From the NCBI GenBank assembly GCA_009363875.1, contig CM018696.1:19109475-19173474 (forward strand): a DNA stretch of 64,000 nucleotides, read 5' to 3'. The notes under the pieces are model-generated. The model had not been told where the DNA came from and made no database searches. It saw only the letters and a program-made list of their open reading frames with translations. Each line of letters begins with the position of its first letter. The first letter of the stretch is position 1. Below, in pieces: positions 23,375 to 35,529 of the stretch. This DNA comes from Mikania micrantha (taxonomy: Eukaryota; Streptophyta; Magnoliopsida; Asterales; Asteraceae). A program made the position numbers and the translations under genes.

Positions 23375-23653
23375 AGGATCAACCGGTACGTTGGTGGATT
23401 ACCGGCTTGTAATAAAGGGCGTGTGATTGCTGCCCATCCAACCACACTAGAGATGGATGTCATATTGTCAGCTACATTGACTGCTATGATGGTAGCCTCC
23501 TATGCACTGAAGAAGGATGCCGAATCAGGAAAAGATGGGACCTCTAAGAACCCTGATCGACACCCATCCAAGAAATAGAAGATCATTAAAAACTTTGCAA
23601 TGACAACTCTTGTTCAGTAGATGACCCAACCAGCACCACTTCAAGTCAAGAAG
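23375..23653 (+). pseudogene. Gypsy gag, central part, cut by CACTA insertion
   Basis: Encodes part of the capsid-like gag protein. Translation shows RYVGGLP followed by an A..HPTTLE segment and a Lys/Asn/Ser-rich linker, the usual order at the end of the chromovirus gag core before the zinc knuckle. The N-terminal core is absent because the deletion that removed the LTR end also removed it. In-frame stops occur near 23577 and 23618. The reading continues beyond the CACTA element at 30957. Confidence 0.75.
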
Positions 23654-24849
23654 CACTACAAAAAAACTGCCGTTTAGTGGCACATGTTTTTAGTGGTATT
23701 TCTCTTTTGTGTCACTAATACATAGTTTTAGTGGCACTTTATGGGTGCCATATTTGGTGGACCTATGACTTTTAGTGTTATTTAGGTATTGTGCCACTAA
23801 TATATAGTTTTAGTAGCACTTTACGTTGCCATATTTGTAGGACCCATACACTTAGTGTTATTTATATGGCTTTTATTTTATACCACTAATTTATTAAATA
23901 ATTTTCACCCTTTAAATTCCTTTCTAAAAACTTTTATTGACACATATTTTTACTAAAAAAAAAACTCCCTCCAACAAATCCCACCAAAAATTTCAGTAAA
24001 TTAAAACTAGGGTTTTGATTAAGTTCCCACTGTTGCAGCTTTCACACTAGGCACCCCTTCAAAATTTCAATTCCATAAAATTCTCTCAACGTTCAAAGAT
24101 CACTAGTCTCCACCTCTCTCTGCTCGTAATTTCGGTTCGAAGCCCATCCGTATGAGTCGGTCTGGTTCCGGCTGAATAGTCGACAGGGAACGACCAATAT
24201 TTTATTACTCGATAGTGTGATTTGCTAGTCGTCTCCTTCGTCCTTTTAGGTCATCTCATTTTGAATCCCACTGCCAACTCAAAGGTATTTTGTGAATTTC
24301 TTTGGATTGTTTTTGACATTGTAGAACATGGTCATGTTGTTGTTTTCTCTTTGAATCCTAATTTTTGGACAGTGATTTTTCCTTTGTTTCTTTGAGGTTA
24401 AACAATAAATGGGCCTGAAAGGACTCATAAAATGCTTTGATTGGTTAATTTGTTGATCTTCTATTCAATATGAGTTGTTTTATAGTATGCATTTTGTAAT
24501 TATATTTTTGTTTGCTTTATTTGAACTAGGTTTTTGTATTCACAATAACACTTCCATTAGATTGTTGCAATGTATTGGGCTTTTGGTGACCAACTTAAAC
24601 CATTCTAATACATTATCTTTTTATCCGTAAGCACATTTTTCTGATTGCAGGTGGACTTTCATGTGTAAGTGCTCCCATACAGAAGAGGATTCTTGAAGTT
24701 AATTTTTGATTTAACAAAGCATATCTAAATGCTACACTATCAATAGAGCATATTTTAGTTTATATACTTTACGACTAATGCTTACAAGTTTTTGATCTCT
24801 GATATCTTTACCACGAAGTTAAAATATGAGGTTGTTTTTATCAACATAG

Positions 24850-24938
24850 ACGGTGAGGAAAAATGAGGGATTTGTCTATGATTTGGTGATTGATGCTTAT
24901 GAACGACTGGTGTACCTGTCAGAATTACTACCGGCTGG
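24850..24938 (+). pseudogene. Captured gene fragment, exon 1 left part
   Basis: After a plausible acceptor (CAACATAG, near 24849) this encodes a Leu/Tyr-rich segment including YERLVYLSELLP and runs up to the solo LTR insertion. The reading frame resumes after the LTR at 28494 once the 5-bp duplication is allowed for. I do not recognise the protein. The open frame, the splice-like borders and the location inside a CACTA element point to a host gene fragment picked up by the transposon. Confidence 0.5.
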
Positions 24939-25934
24939 CGCGTTGTCACACCCCGAGCCGGCGGGGTTGGATCGGATTCCCCGTCGGGCGGAAGGTTCTC
25001 GGGGCGCGATATCGTGAGTGATAATCGTGATGATCAGATTGTTTACATAGCATCAATGTTAAGAATAACTAAAGCACAATCAAACATTTAAACTAGGATT
25101 ACAAAGTTAAATTACAATATCAATGTTCAGTAATTTAACTCGGTAAACCTAACAAAAATCAAATGTTTCCTATCTTGTATCTGTACAAGATATCAAAAGT
25201 GATTCGTATCCTTAGCAAAATATGTGCTTCTTCAAAAGTCTACTAGGTCTGCTAACTGGCATCCTAGTATGCAATCCAAAAGCTTAAGCCTATTCCTGTG
25301 CGTCACCTGAGAAAACATGTAAGGAAACACAGTCAACACAATGGTTGGTGAGTTCATGGAGTTTATAAGTTTAAAAGAAAATAGTTTTAGCAAACCTCCT
25401 TCGGTAAAACCTTAACCTCATTAACAACACCTGTATCATCCAACTCGGTATGCTTATGTATAGGGCATACCCCTGAGTCGAGCCTACAACCCGCCCAGAC
25501 GCCGTCCCACCACATACTAAGTCACATAGGACATTGTTATTAATGATAATTAAGCATTTTACCTATCATTCAATTCATTCCTCATCACAGCTTTAGTTTA
25601 TTGTCTCAAAGTTTACAAGTCTATAGCATTCGTATATAATAGCTTCAATATTCGTTTAAAAGCATCATGCTTAAAGTTTTATGATATTGACCCAAAAGCA
25701 TTCATGTTTCCCCTAGGTAACAACCTTAATCTCATTAACACCACCTGTATCATCCAACTCGGTATGCTTATATATAGGGCATATGTAAGGGACAAGCCCT
25801 AGCCAACATCCCACCACATACTAAGTCGCATAGGACATTGCTGTTAATGATAATTAAGCGTCTTACCTACCCTCCATATCGTTTATAGCTTTAGCATTAT
25901 GTTTAAGTTTATAGCATGAGTGAACATTGAGGAA

Positions 25935-26150
25935 TCACTGTATGGCAAGCACTGAGAGGCCATAAGTCTACCCCTCAAGTCCCGACTATAAAGGTCACCC
26001 TATGGCAAGCACTAAGAGACCATAATAGGTGCCTTCTAGTCCTGACTGTGAAGAACACATGAAGGCAAGCACTGAGAGACTAACTATTGTTCTTCAAGTC
26101 TCGACTAGGAAGAACACATGAAGGCAAGCACTGAGAGACCAACTATTGTT
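25935..26150 (-). repeat. Degenerate tandem units around GGCAAGCACTGAGAG
   Basis: GGCAAGCACT recurs about every 60 bp with varied flanks. It is an older, diverged extension of the 72-bp array just downstream. Confidence 0.7.
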
Positions 26151-26190
26151 CTTCCATAGTTAATAGTTTATAGTATTCAAAGTTTAACAA

Positions 26191-26478
26191 CCGGAGAGGC
26201 AAGCACTTAGAGGCCAAACCGTTGTTTTAGCTTATCAAGTTTATAGCTTTTAAGTTTAGCAACCGGAGAGGCAAGCACTGAGAGGCCAAACCGTTGCTTT
26301 TGCATAACAAGTTTATAGCTTTTAAGTTTAGCAACCGGAGAGGCAAGCACTGAGAGGCCAAACCGTTGCTTTTGCATAACAAGTTTATAGCTTTTAAGTT
26401 TAACAACCGGAGAGGCAAGCACTGAGAGGCCAAACCGTTGCTTTTGCATAACAAGTTTATAGCTTTTAAGTTGTTTAA
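26191..26478 (-). repeat. 72-bp tandem repeat, four copies
   Basis: Units start at 26191, 26263, 26335 and 26407 (CCGGAGAGGCAAGCACT), exactly 72 bp apart. The last three are nearly identical. Because 72 is a multiple of three, frames stay open on the minus strand, giving repetitive but spurious ORFs. Confidence 0.95.
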
Positions 26479-26489
26479 AGCATTCGTAG

Positions 26490-26790
26490 TTTTAAGCATA
26501 TAGTTTATGGCCTAAATGTTAAGCATCTAGTTTAAGTATATAGTTTATAGCATAACATCGAGTGTGTAGTTTAAGAATATAGTTTATAGCGTAAGCATCA
26601 AGAGTAGCGTTTAAGAATATAGCTTAGATCATAAGTAGTAAGAGCATAGTTTAAGAATATAGTTTATAGTATAAGCTTCAAGAATATAGTTTAAGAATAT
26701 AGTTTATAGCATAAGCTTCAAGAATATAGCTTCAAGAATATAGTTTAAGAATATAGTTTAAGAATAAATTAAGCTTCTAGTTTGCAACAT
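26490..26790 (-). repeat. AT-rich short tandem repeats in the solo LTR
   Basis: Many copies of TTTAAGAATATAGTTTATAG and variants, with irregular spacing of roughly 30-50 bp. Confidence 0.75.
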
Positions 26791-28493
26791 AAGCATCAAT
26801 CACCAAGTTTAAGCATATTGTTGTAGCATAAGCCTCAAGTCTCCTAAGCATCCCACATATGTTTTCAAGCCTCAAATTTAAAGTATAAGTTTCAAGTCTA
26901 TTGTTTTTCAAAGTATTCTAAGTCTCAAGTATAAGTTTCAACATAAATATCGTGTTTATGTTTAAAGCATTTAATAACATTTCAAATGTTCTATGAAAAT
27001 GTTTAACATGCTTCTCAGTCCCGAAGTAAAACAAATAAATTTGAAAAGGGACAAATGAACTCACCTTAGGTCCGAAGTGTTTGACTAGGTAGAATAAGAA
27101 TACACGCGCTCTTTGTTTGCACTTGTTTTGAAGTTCACGCTCCTGTATCAATTTCACATTGTACTTAACTTATATGTATAAGTTCTAATTGATTTGAGCA
27201 TGTGTAAGTGTTAACCTTAACTTAGTTATTCCTTTTGTCTCGGTCATTACTCGGCCCCGCTTAGTCGTCGTAGGCTTGCTACATCTATCCCGCTAGGTTT
27301 AAGTTACCTTGTTTGGTCATTGATTATAAAGTGTCATATAATTTCATTATTTTGACAAAAGAAATTCTAACTATCAATTTAGGTTGTTGATTAATTGTTA
27401 TAACTTTGTCTCATTTTTACTCCATTTGCCCATGATTATGTTAACACTTAAACCTTGCGGGCCTCACGTTGAGCCGAACACATGTGAGTGGGCCGATTTA
27501 AAGGTTCTTAGTGGGCTGCTAATGAAATTTGGGCCGAAAATAGTATTGGGCTAAAGATAATTGCTGTTGGGCCTGAACAAAATGGCTGTTGGGCCTTATG
27601 AAATATTGTTTATTTTAAATTTGATCGAAGTAATATGCTTCTGATCTGGTCGATTATAACATCACAACTCCAACAAAATTGAGTGGACCAGGGAAATGTG
27701 AAATGGGCCGTAGGTTTTGTGTGTGGGCCAAAAGAAATTGTGATGTTGGGCCTTGTGCTGCGAAGTGGTGATGGGCCGAGGAAATAAATGGTTGAGCTGC
27801 ATGGGTGTGAGCTGCATATGTTTGCTCGGCTGGACAAGAGGGAATAGCAGCGAGCCTTCTGTGATGTTGGAGCTAGGGTTCGTCTACAGTGGCAGTCACA
27901 AGGGTTCGTCTCCAAGGTAAGAAAATAGTTTAGTTAAAATCATTTTATGATGAGTTTCAAAATTGTAAAATAGGAAATATTTTATTTCCTTAAAATTTGT
28001 GATCGTTCGTATCGTTATTCGTTTTCGTTATCGTTTCGTCAGATCGCGTCGCCATCGTGCGTATTCGTTCGAATCGTCATTCGAACGAACACGACGATGG
28101 TTTGGCTTTCTGATTCTTGTTTTCTACTATTAAGTCATTATTTCAGAACGTTAAACTTTCATAATCATTCGTACAGATCGTCACCTATACGAATAATTAG
28201 TCGGTTTAGCATTCCGGAACAATAACTGTTAAGGTTGTGTCTTGTTTAACCTCACATACGTTTATGCAAACTAATATCGATCAAGTATTTGTATTTCATC
28301 ACTATGTTGTCTGACATGTTTCAGACTGTTAAACCCTAAGGTTTCAATCCGATTCAGACAATCGTATAATAGTTTCTTGTAAATCAAATGCATCAATAGT
28401 CTAAACATAGTTTCTCGAAATGTGTACCTGAATTACTGTACATGTTACTGTACAGTTTACTGTTCCGGTAAAGATTCCGGCACAGATGTTACA

Positions 28494-28708
28494 CGCGTGT
28501 AGGGGCGGTGGTCTCTTTGCATTTGTTTTGTGGTTGTCCAAGGGGACTGTGGAATTATTTGCTGAATTATGTGATGAAGGAAGGGGATACATTGAGCCGT
28601 TAGCAAGTAGATTTGGTGGTATTATGGATAACATTGAGACTATTATTGGGATTGATAATCCTGATAACATCATTGTTGATGCACTTCATTACATAGCTTT
28701 GAATTCAG
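28494..28708 (+). pseudogene. Captured gene fragment, exon 1 right part
   Basis: Open reading through GGGLFAFVLWLSKGTVELF, a Gly/Glu-rich turn and RFGGIMDNIETIIGID to ALHYIALNS, ending at CAG followed by GT (28709-28710). The sequence has a balanced, protein-like composition unlike the repeats around it. An amphipathic, partly hydrophobic helix is likely at the start. The family is not recognised. The next exon is at 29339 and the phase fits. Confidence 0.55.
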
Positions 28709-29338
28709 GTTAGTTATTTAAAACTAATTTAAAGTCTTTAAAACTAATTTGATCTCGTTGGTTTATGATTTCCTGCATATAACTACTTAATTAGTTGATA
28801 TAATCTTGTTTTAATCACGTAGTTCCTGGTGGTGAGCCATATCCTATATTTCCTATACACTATACTGAATAATTCCCCCTTCTACCTGATTTTCTTCAAC
28901 TTCCTTTCTGTGTGATACAACACTACAAAACGTATACATAGTTAGACCTGTATCCTTATTTAGAAAGTTACGTCGTCAACACCAATCTTTGTTGGGACCC
29001 GCTCCTGCCCTTACATTCAACTTTGTTGTGTCTGTTAGTATTATTCTCATTCATCAAATTTTTAAGCTCATTCCTCTTTTCATTTTAGTTATTACCGATC
29101 CATTTTTTTTATTTATTTTTGTGTACAATACATCAATTTGTCTATTTTAATTTGAAACTTCCAATTCTAGTGCCCTAATTTCGTTTGCAGATATGATGTT
29201 GCTTACATATATTAAGGTTTCATTTGACATGTGTTTTATTATCTACTATGTAGCATCAGAATTTTGTAAGAGATCCTCGTTGTGTTAAATTATTTTTTGA
29301 AGTTTGGGCTTCTGTTTCTTTTTTATGCTAAGTTGCAG

Positions 29339-29400
29339 GCTCTTCAGCACCAAAGCAGGAAACCTTAAAGAAACTTTCAGAGGCGAAGATAAAAAAGAAG
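29339..29400 (+). pseudogene. Captured gene fragment, exon 2
   Basis: Follows TTGCAG and precedes GTATGA, both good splice sites. It is 62 bp long and encodes SSAPKQETLKKLSEAKIKKK in the phase left by the previous exon. The Lys-rich end suggests a linker or tail. Sequence after it (29401-30050) is AT-rich without clear exons. Confidence 0.5.
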
Positions 29401-30049
29401 GTATGACTTCGATCAGTTATTTACTTCTTTATATAAAGTTTATATATTTCTGTTAGTACAGAATTATCTGTTTTTTGTGATATATTTTTCTACACAGTGG
29501 ATTTTTATTTGGTTGCTTTGTTAGGGTGGTTGTTTACTTAGAAAAGCTTGTTAAGGTGCTTGTTGTATTCATTAAATATAAAAAATATATGATTCTTTAG
29601 CTTATTGATCAATTTCTAAATACGGTTATAAAACATAATGGCTTAACTTATTGATGAGTTACTAATAAGATGTTATATGAAGAAGAGTAGAAATGTACCT
29701 GGAATTCCTAATGAGTAAACTAAAAAAAAGACCAACATTATGGTTTGTGTGTTTTTGATTGGATCTACCAGATATTTTTGCTGCAATATTTTATGACCTG
29801 CTATGCCTTGATTTTTTGGTATTGAAATTCTACAAATTATTACATGGGTGGTATTTTGTTGAATACTTCGTTTGGCATGTGGCTCAAATAAATCTCCTTG
29901 GGTCCATTAATTGCAATTTGTCCTACTTTGTTGTCTTTCTAAGCTATCAACCGAAGTAGAAGTGGCCAAAGCTTACTCATCCTGTTCATCTGCAGAGAAT
30001 TATAAATTGTAAGCTGCCATATGTACAAATGTTAAATCTTCCTTGTTGC

Positions 30050-30262
30050 GATAACCGAATAACTACATCTTATTACTTTAGGGCTCATATTAAAGTAAAT
30101 CTAAAGGTGTAAGTTTTTTTTTAAAATTTTTTATTAATGTAAGTGGGCCCTACATTAATTAAAAGAAAACTACACCTTTAGATTTACTTTAGTGTGGGTT
30201 TCAAAATAATAAGATGTAATTATTTGGTTAACCCAATAAACATGGGTTAACATTTGATCATC
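30050..30262. mobile_element. Small palindromic MITE inside the CACTA element
   Basis: Arms with ACTTTAGGGCTCATATTAAA and AAATCTAAAGGTGTA pair with their inverted counterparts at 30160-30230. A related element lies at 60735-61000. The exact ends are unclear. Confidence 0.55.
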
Positions 30263-30956
30263 ACCTTATATATACACATATATATACACACATATATATA
30301 TGACGAGAGCTTTTGATATGGTAAATTACTAATTTTTCTTTGTATGTTTGATGATGGCAGGGCTGACAAATTTTGAAGCGTTGGAGTAGAGATAAAAAGA
30401 ATCATGGATTGTTTGGAATAGAGTTGACAACCCGAAAGATTGTTCGGTGTTTTTTTGTAAACATATGAATTTGTTTGAAACTTTTTATGTAGTATTTTCT
30501 TCGCTAATGTTTTGGATTGGAACTTCAATTTAAATTATGATATTAAAGTTATGGAAGTTTTTAGTTTATTTTTTTATTTTATATTGTAATGTGAGTAATA
30601 TAATGATTTAATCTCACTAAAAGTAGTATGTGTTTTTAATTATATATATATATATATATTTATTCACATAAAATTTGTGCCACAAAATCATTTTAAATTT
30701 ATGGCAAAAGAAAAATATGCCACTAAATTAATGTAGGTATTTTGTTAACATTGTGGCAAAAATAAAAGTGACACTAAAAACCTTTAAAGAAATGAGTGGC
30801 ACACTTAAAAGTGTCACTAAAAGGCTTTAGTGGCACTGCTTCTAGTGGCACTTTTATTGTGTGTCACTCATTCTTAAAGGCGTCAATAGTGACACTTTTA
30901 TGGTTTTTTGTGACACTTTTTATGTGTCACTGTATGACAATTTTTTTGTAGTGAAG

Positions 30957-31473
30957 CCGTGTACTGGAGTGGCTCCTTTGTGCAAAAAGTGCTAGTATCA
31001 TCACCACCCAACTAACTAGTGCAGGTAATGCACGGGTTGCGGGAGATTCGGGCACTAGGTCTACAGTTGCAAAAACAAGTACCCCAAAACAGGAATAACA
31101 ATGCAGTGGTGATGCCTGCTGTTACTATTGATAACAGGTCTTGCTATACATGTAGTGAACCTGGACACTTCTCAAGGGATTTTCCCAAGAGATTACAACC
31201 AAGCGTTCAAGAAGCAAGGGGAAGAGCTTTGGCACTGGGAGCAGCTGCTGCACAACAGGACCCAAATGTGGTCACTAGTACGTTTCTTTTACATAACTTT
31301 TATGCATCTATATTATTTGACACTGGTGCGGATTAGAGTTTTTTCTCGTCCGAGTTTGGACATAAACTTAATTATGTAGAGGACTCTTTAGATTCTCCTT
31401 ACATTATAGAGGTAGCAAATGGCAAACAAATCACAGTTATTACAATACCTAGGAACTGCCTATTGTCACTTAA
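30957..31473 (+). pseudogene. Gypsy gag zinc knuckle and aspartic protease, 5' pol
   Basis: Resumes gag after the CACTA insertion. It encodes KPCTGVAPLCKKC, then a Cys/His cluster (CTGCGRFGH), then the knuckle CYTCSEPGHFSRD (CX2CX4HX4C with the last Cys replaced by Asp-Phe). The protease follows with FYASILFDTGAD holding the DTG active-site triplet, then a stop where a residue is expected, then a LNYVED segment. Two successive Cys/His motifs before a DTGAD protease are typical of Tekay/Del elements. A frameshift lies between the knuckle and the upstream cluster. The reading is cut at 31474 by the next LTR. Confidence 0.85.
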
Positions 31474-32559
31474 TGTGACAACTAGTACCAGATCGTCCGG
31501 CAAGTCCGTACGGTACGTGTACTTTCACTATTTACTATGTGTTAAACAGTTTTCTGACAAGAATACAATTAACAGTTGTATATATTTCAATGAAAATTTT
31601 AAATATAAATATACAGCAACACATGTGAAATAACAATTGTGAGAAAAATGGCAAAAACATATCGGTTGCGATCTAATATCCACAAATAACAGGAATCAGA
31701 TGGCCGAAAATTCTGTGAGAAAACAATGTAATTTCGATCATAACAATGTGAAAACGGTTCAATTTAGTTGACTCGGACTGTGAGGATGTCCAATTCAAAA
31801 CAATACTTCAGTATCATTTACGAATAATAAACTGACAGTGTGTTTACGTGGGTGACGATTCACACAAACATATCTGTGGGTTTAACGTTCTGAATAATAA
31901 CTTAAAAGGTGAAAACAAAAATCAGAAAGTGAAACCGTCACCTTGTTCGTTCGGGTGACGATTCGAACAAATACGAGCGATGGCGAAACGATGTGACGAA
32001 ACAAATAAAATAATCGTTTCGAAACAATAAAAATAAAGAAAGAAATATAAAACATTTACTAGGAATAACCATCTTAAAAGAATAAAATAAAACTCTTTTA
32101 TTTAATGTTCGTAAGTTTCGCGTTATGAAACGCAACTGAACGAGAATGGGTATGAAAACCCCAAAAACATTTAATATCCTCATTTAATTCCACAACCTAC
32201 CACTTCTTCTTTCATTTACGTTTTCTCCTTTCTCTCTTTACATCCTCTCTCTAAAAACCCTCCTCAAAAACCTCCTTCTATCTGCATCAAAACTCAACAA
32301 ATCTTGATGATCTTGCAACCAAAACGTAGCTCCAGATGAGTAGAAGAAGAACTCACGAAGAAAAAGAGCTAAAGAGCACGATTTGAGGTAAATCTACAAG
32401 CTTTATTTAGGGTTTTCTTTCGTTTAAACTTACACCAAAGTGTTTCTTCACCTTAAGATGGGTTTTTTCTGAATTCTTTGATTAAAAATAACTGGAAATA
32501 TGAGGTTTTAAGTGACCTGCAACTCTTGGGAGACCTGGAAACGGGAGGTTTAAGATGAA

Positions 32560-33040
32560 CGACTCGAGAACACTTCACCTTAGCCGAGAACCCTTTTTCC
32601 TTGGTCATTCGAGAACCACTACTTGTTTGACCGAGAACCCATTTGATATCCAATTCGAGAACCCCTTCCATTTTGATACACTTGGCCGAGAACCACCCAA
32701 TTTGGCCGACAACCCCTAAGTTGGCCGAGAACCACCTAAATTGGACCGAGAATTATTTATTCTAGTCGAGAACCTCACCATTTTGGTTAAACCACTGGAG
32801 AACCCCTCCTGCACTTTAATATCTTTGGTCGAGAACTCCAAATTCAAAATGAAAAACCATTGTGCGCAACATACCACCAAGAACAATAAATGTTCCAATA
32901 GAGAAAATCCCATAAGAACACACACGCACCCCTTTCGAAGACCACCTAGTTCCAGCTGAGAACACTACTCTTGTGGTGGTTTAAACCGAGAACAAATCAA
33001 ACTAGTATTAATTGAGAACCCACTTGGGTGGGGTGCAATC
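32560..33040 (+). repeat. CGAGAAC short-motif array in LTR A'
   Basis: Roughly fifteen to twenty occurrences of CCGAGAACC or close variants, at intervals of about 20-35 bp. The minus-strand solo LTR has the same type of array at about 55010-55250. Confidence 0.85.
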
Positions 33041-34383
33041 GGGTTAAGATGTTCTCACTTATATTACTTAAACATTGGCTAAGAACGTAGATGAACCTCA
33101 TAACAAGTGTTTTAGATCATAAACCATAATTTAAAAGATGTCAAAGGTTTACAACAAATTCATGCTTGATCAAGGTAACGAAAAGGGTTTACTTTTATAA
33201 AATAAGTTGGACACTTTTACTACAAAGTTGATGGACTTACCTAGGTGATATAGCATTTGCTAAACCCTTTTGTAACACATTAAACGATTATGTTTTTATA
33301 ATTTTATAACGTAATACTTAGATAAACACACTCAAGCGACGATAACCGTTTCAAGTGGACACAAGGGTAATATTCTAGGTGTTAACCTAAAGACCTAAGT
33401 TGCACTTAGGAAAATATTATGATGTCCCCAATTTTACAATAAGCTAAAGTCAATAACAAGGATAATCATATAAACCAAGAACATATTACTTACTAATCTT
33501 AATCTAAATTGGTTAAGTATTAGTATGTTATATCATCAAATGAGTTCAAGGAAAAACTAAGATACAAAGACTTATAAAAGTTAACCAACTTTAGGGTTAA
33601 CCTACGAATTGATAACTCATACTTATAAGTTACAAACAACATTGAATTCAAAACAGGTTTTGAATACAACATCATCACAACAACAAAGAGTGTGTGCATT
33701 TCTTGAATTATTAGTCAACCACTTCAACTACAAGGTGAGTTCACATGCCCCTTTTCTAATCTTTTGATTTTAAATGCGAGGCTTAGAAACATGCTAACTC
33801 TTTTATATCATTAAAATTTTTAGTACATTACTCAAACATCATGGGATTTAGATAATAAAGATGTTATGTTTATTATCACACGTTTATCAAGATCAATGTG
33901 TATGCTTGTGTGTGCATTAACAACAATGACAGTTCAAGGATGCATCATGATAACATAACTTCATGAATTCAACCAAACTTTTAAATTACATAAGTGAAAA
34001 AAGATTTCATCCTAAAGCACTTTGTTATTTACAATGAGATAACAATGAGATAACATGAGACAATTACAAGTGATAAAAAGAATGATAGTCATGATAACAT
34101 AATTTCATGATGATGATATCATTCGCCACATATGCTAACATCATGTAATAAGACTAGTTCTTATAACACTTTGTTAAAGAAACACATAACACTGAGGACA
34201 GATGACACTTAGACAATGCCAACAGGAGAACACAAAACAACAACTAATTACTATTAAGACTGTTTGTATTATATAACAACAATCATGTGTTCATGAGTTC
34301 ATGTTCAGTCATGAGTCCCTACAAGAAAACCTTTTACCATTCATTTAGTGCGACTAAACCGACGATAGCGTAGTGGTACTATA

Positions 34384-34414
34384 GGTTTGACAAACCGCCG
34401 GCGAGTGAGGTCGG
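34384..34414 (+). other. Candidate structured RNA module (family A')
   Basis: GGTTTGACAAACC (34384-34396), then CCGGC (34398-34402) pairing with GTCGG (34410-34414) with one G-T pair. Confidence 0.5.
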
Positions 34415-35529
34415 TACATTAATCGTAGCATTATCATTGGCCGATATCGTATAACCAGTAACAGGCTACATCAGTCATGTTTGGTAAACAACACATGGTG
34501 ATATTAATCTGCAGACACTGACTGTAATTAAATACTTCGTCTCTATTAACTAGTAGACTGAGGAATTGAATGGGATAGAGGTAATTTGGATGCATTGTGG
34601 TCTGATTTCGTGAGGACCACAATGGATCCCATTTAGGCTCTATACATTCAAGATTGTGAACAATATCAACGTTTCAACTGTCACTCCTTTTATTAGAAGT
34701 GAATTACTAGTTAACCCTACAATTGAGAGAACACTAATAAGGATAAGATTTAATTAATCTATTTTCCTTAAAACAATAAGATAATAGCATAACTTAGGTC
34801 ATGGTAACATCTTCCCTTCAAACACTCTTATTCTATACATATAACACAGTGGGATGAGAACACATCACATGGGATTAACAGGTTGGATATCAAATGAGAC
34901 TGTAACATCACTGTATCTCGGGTCTGTCCGTACATGTTCGATTGTACTGTTAAGACCTGATATGATAATTGTTAATGATTATGGATTAATGAATGTTATT
35001 ATCACTGGTATACATTATTGAGAACATATATTATCACAATAAGAATAAACCCTGGGAAGTCTAGTTTGAAACACAACTAAACAGAACCAGAGAGTTATTG
35101 CAGTTGTATTAACTTGATATGGGATAGTTGATTTGAAATGGTAGTGGTATAGGATTCTAACCAAAGATAGGCAAGGATATAATCATGGTCTATCGAAGAG
35201 GTGGTGGGATGGCAGCTGAGGCAGTTGCTACTGACCTCTACGTATGCCCTATAAATAAACCATCTTCGGTTTATCATGATTATATCAGTGTTGAGGCTTT
35301 GGTGAGGAGAATTCGAGGTTTTGGTTTGGAATGGAAAGGATTTATGAGTTAGTTATTGTTTGGTTACTAAACATAGTCAAGGACACATGGTCATGGTTTA
35401 TCGAAATGGTGGTGGGACGGTGGCTGGATAGGTTGCGACCTACTCCTACATATGCCCTATACATAAGCTTATTTCGGTGTATCATGGATGTGTCAGTCAT
35501 ATGGTTTAGTGGGATTCGGATTGGGAAAT

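Larger units (their letters stand above)
24944..28493 (-). mobile_element. Solo LTR, gypsy type (family D), minus strand
   Basis: A 3550-bp unit flanked by a perfect CGCGT (24939-24943 and 28494-28498). On the minus strand it starts TGTAACATCTGTGCCGG and ends CGGGGTGTGACA. The same family occurs at 47158-51412 on the plus strand. No coding sequence or second LTR is attached, so it is a solo LTR left by LTR-LTR recombination. It contains donor-like (near 27063-27067) and acceptor-like (near 25306-25311) sites and two TATGCCC palindromes (25449-25469, 25763-25783). ORFs inside are shadows of its repeats. Confidence 0.92.
23654..30953. mobile_element. CACTA transposon, 7.3 kb, with captured gene fragment
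   Basis: Starts CACTACAAAAAAACTG and ends with the inverted CAATTTTTTTGTAGTG, flanked by AAG on both sides (23651-23653, 30954-30956). Both ends have many AGTGGCAC and AGTGACAC subterminal repeats. Without the solo LTR inside (24944-28493) it is about 3.7 kb. No transposase motif was found, so it is non-autonomous. It splits gag just before the zinc knuckle. Confidence 0.92.
31474..35525 (+). mobile_element. Gypsy LTR, 3' end missing (family A')
   Basis: Starts TGTGACAACTAGTACC inside the protease gene. It shares the family A order: U3 motif pair (near 31848 and 31954), a CT-rich leader (32210-32260), a CGAGAAC array (32560-33040), donor-like AAGGTGAGT (33732-33740), the TGAC-loop hairpin (34384-34396), and two TATGCCC palindromes (35243-35261, 35451-35470) in a duplicated segment of about 208 bp. 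The last few hundred bases, including the acceptor and LTR terminus, are absent, and sequence of another LTR follows. No target duplication could be assigned. Confidence 0.8.

Noticed and set aside
26191..26478. CRISPR-like array
   Set aside because: The whole 72-bp unit repeats with no unique spacers, and this is plant DNA inside an LTR.
26207..26499. Two overlapping repetitive ORFs on the minus strand
   Set aside because: They arise because a 72-bp tandem repeat keeps frames open. The same unit translates in two frames and there is no protein-like composition.
28921..28945. CACTACAAAA as another CACTA end
   Set aside because: No inverted partner, subterminal repeats or 3-bp duplication. 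It lies inside the larger CACTA element.
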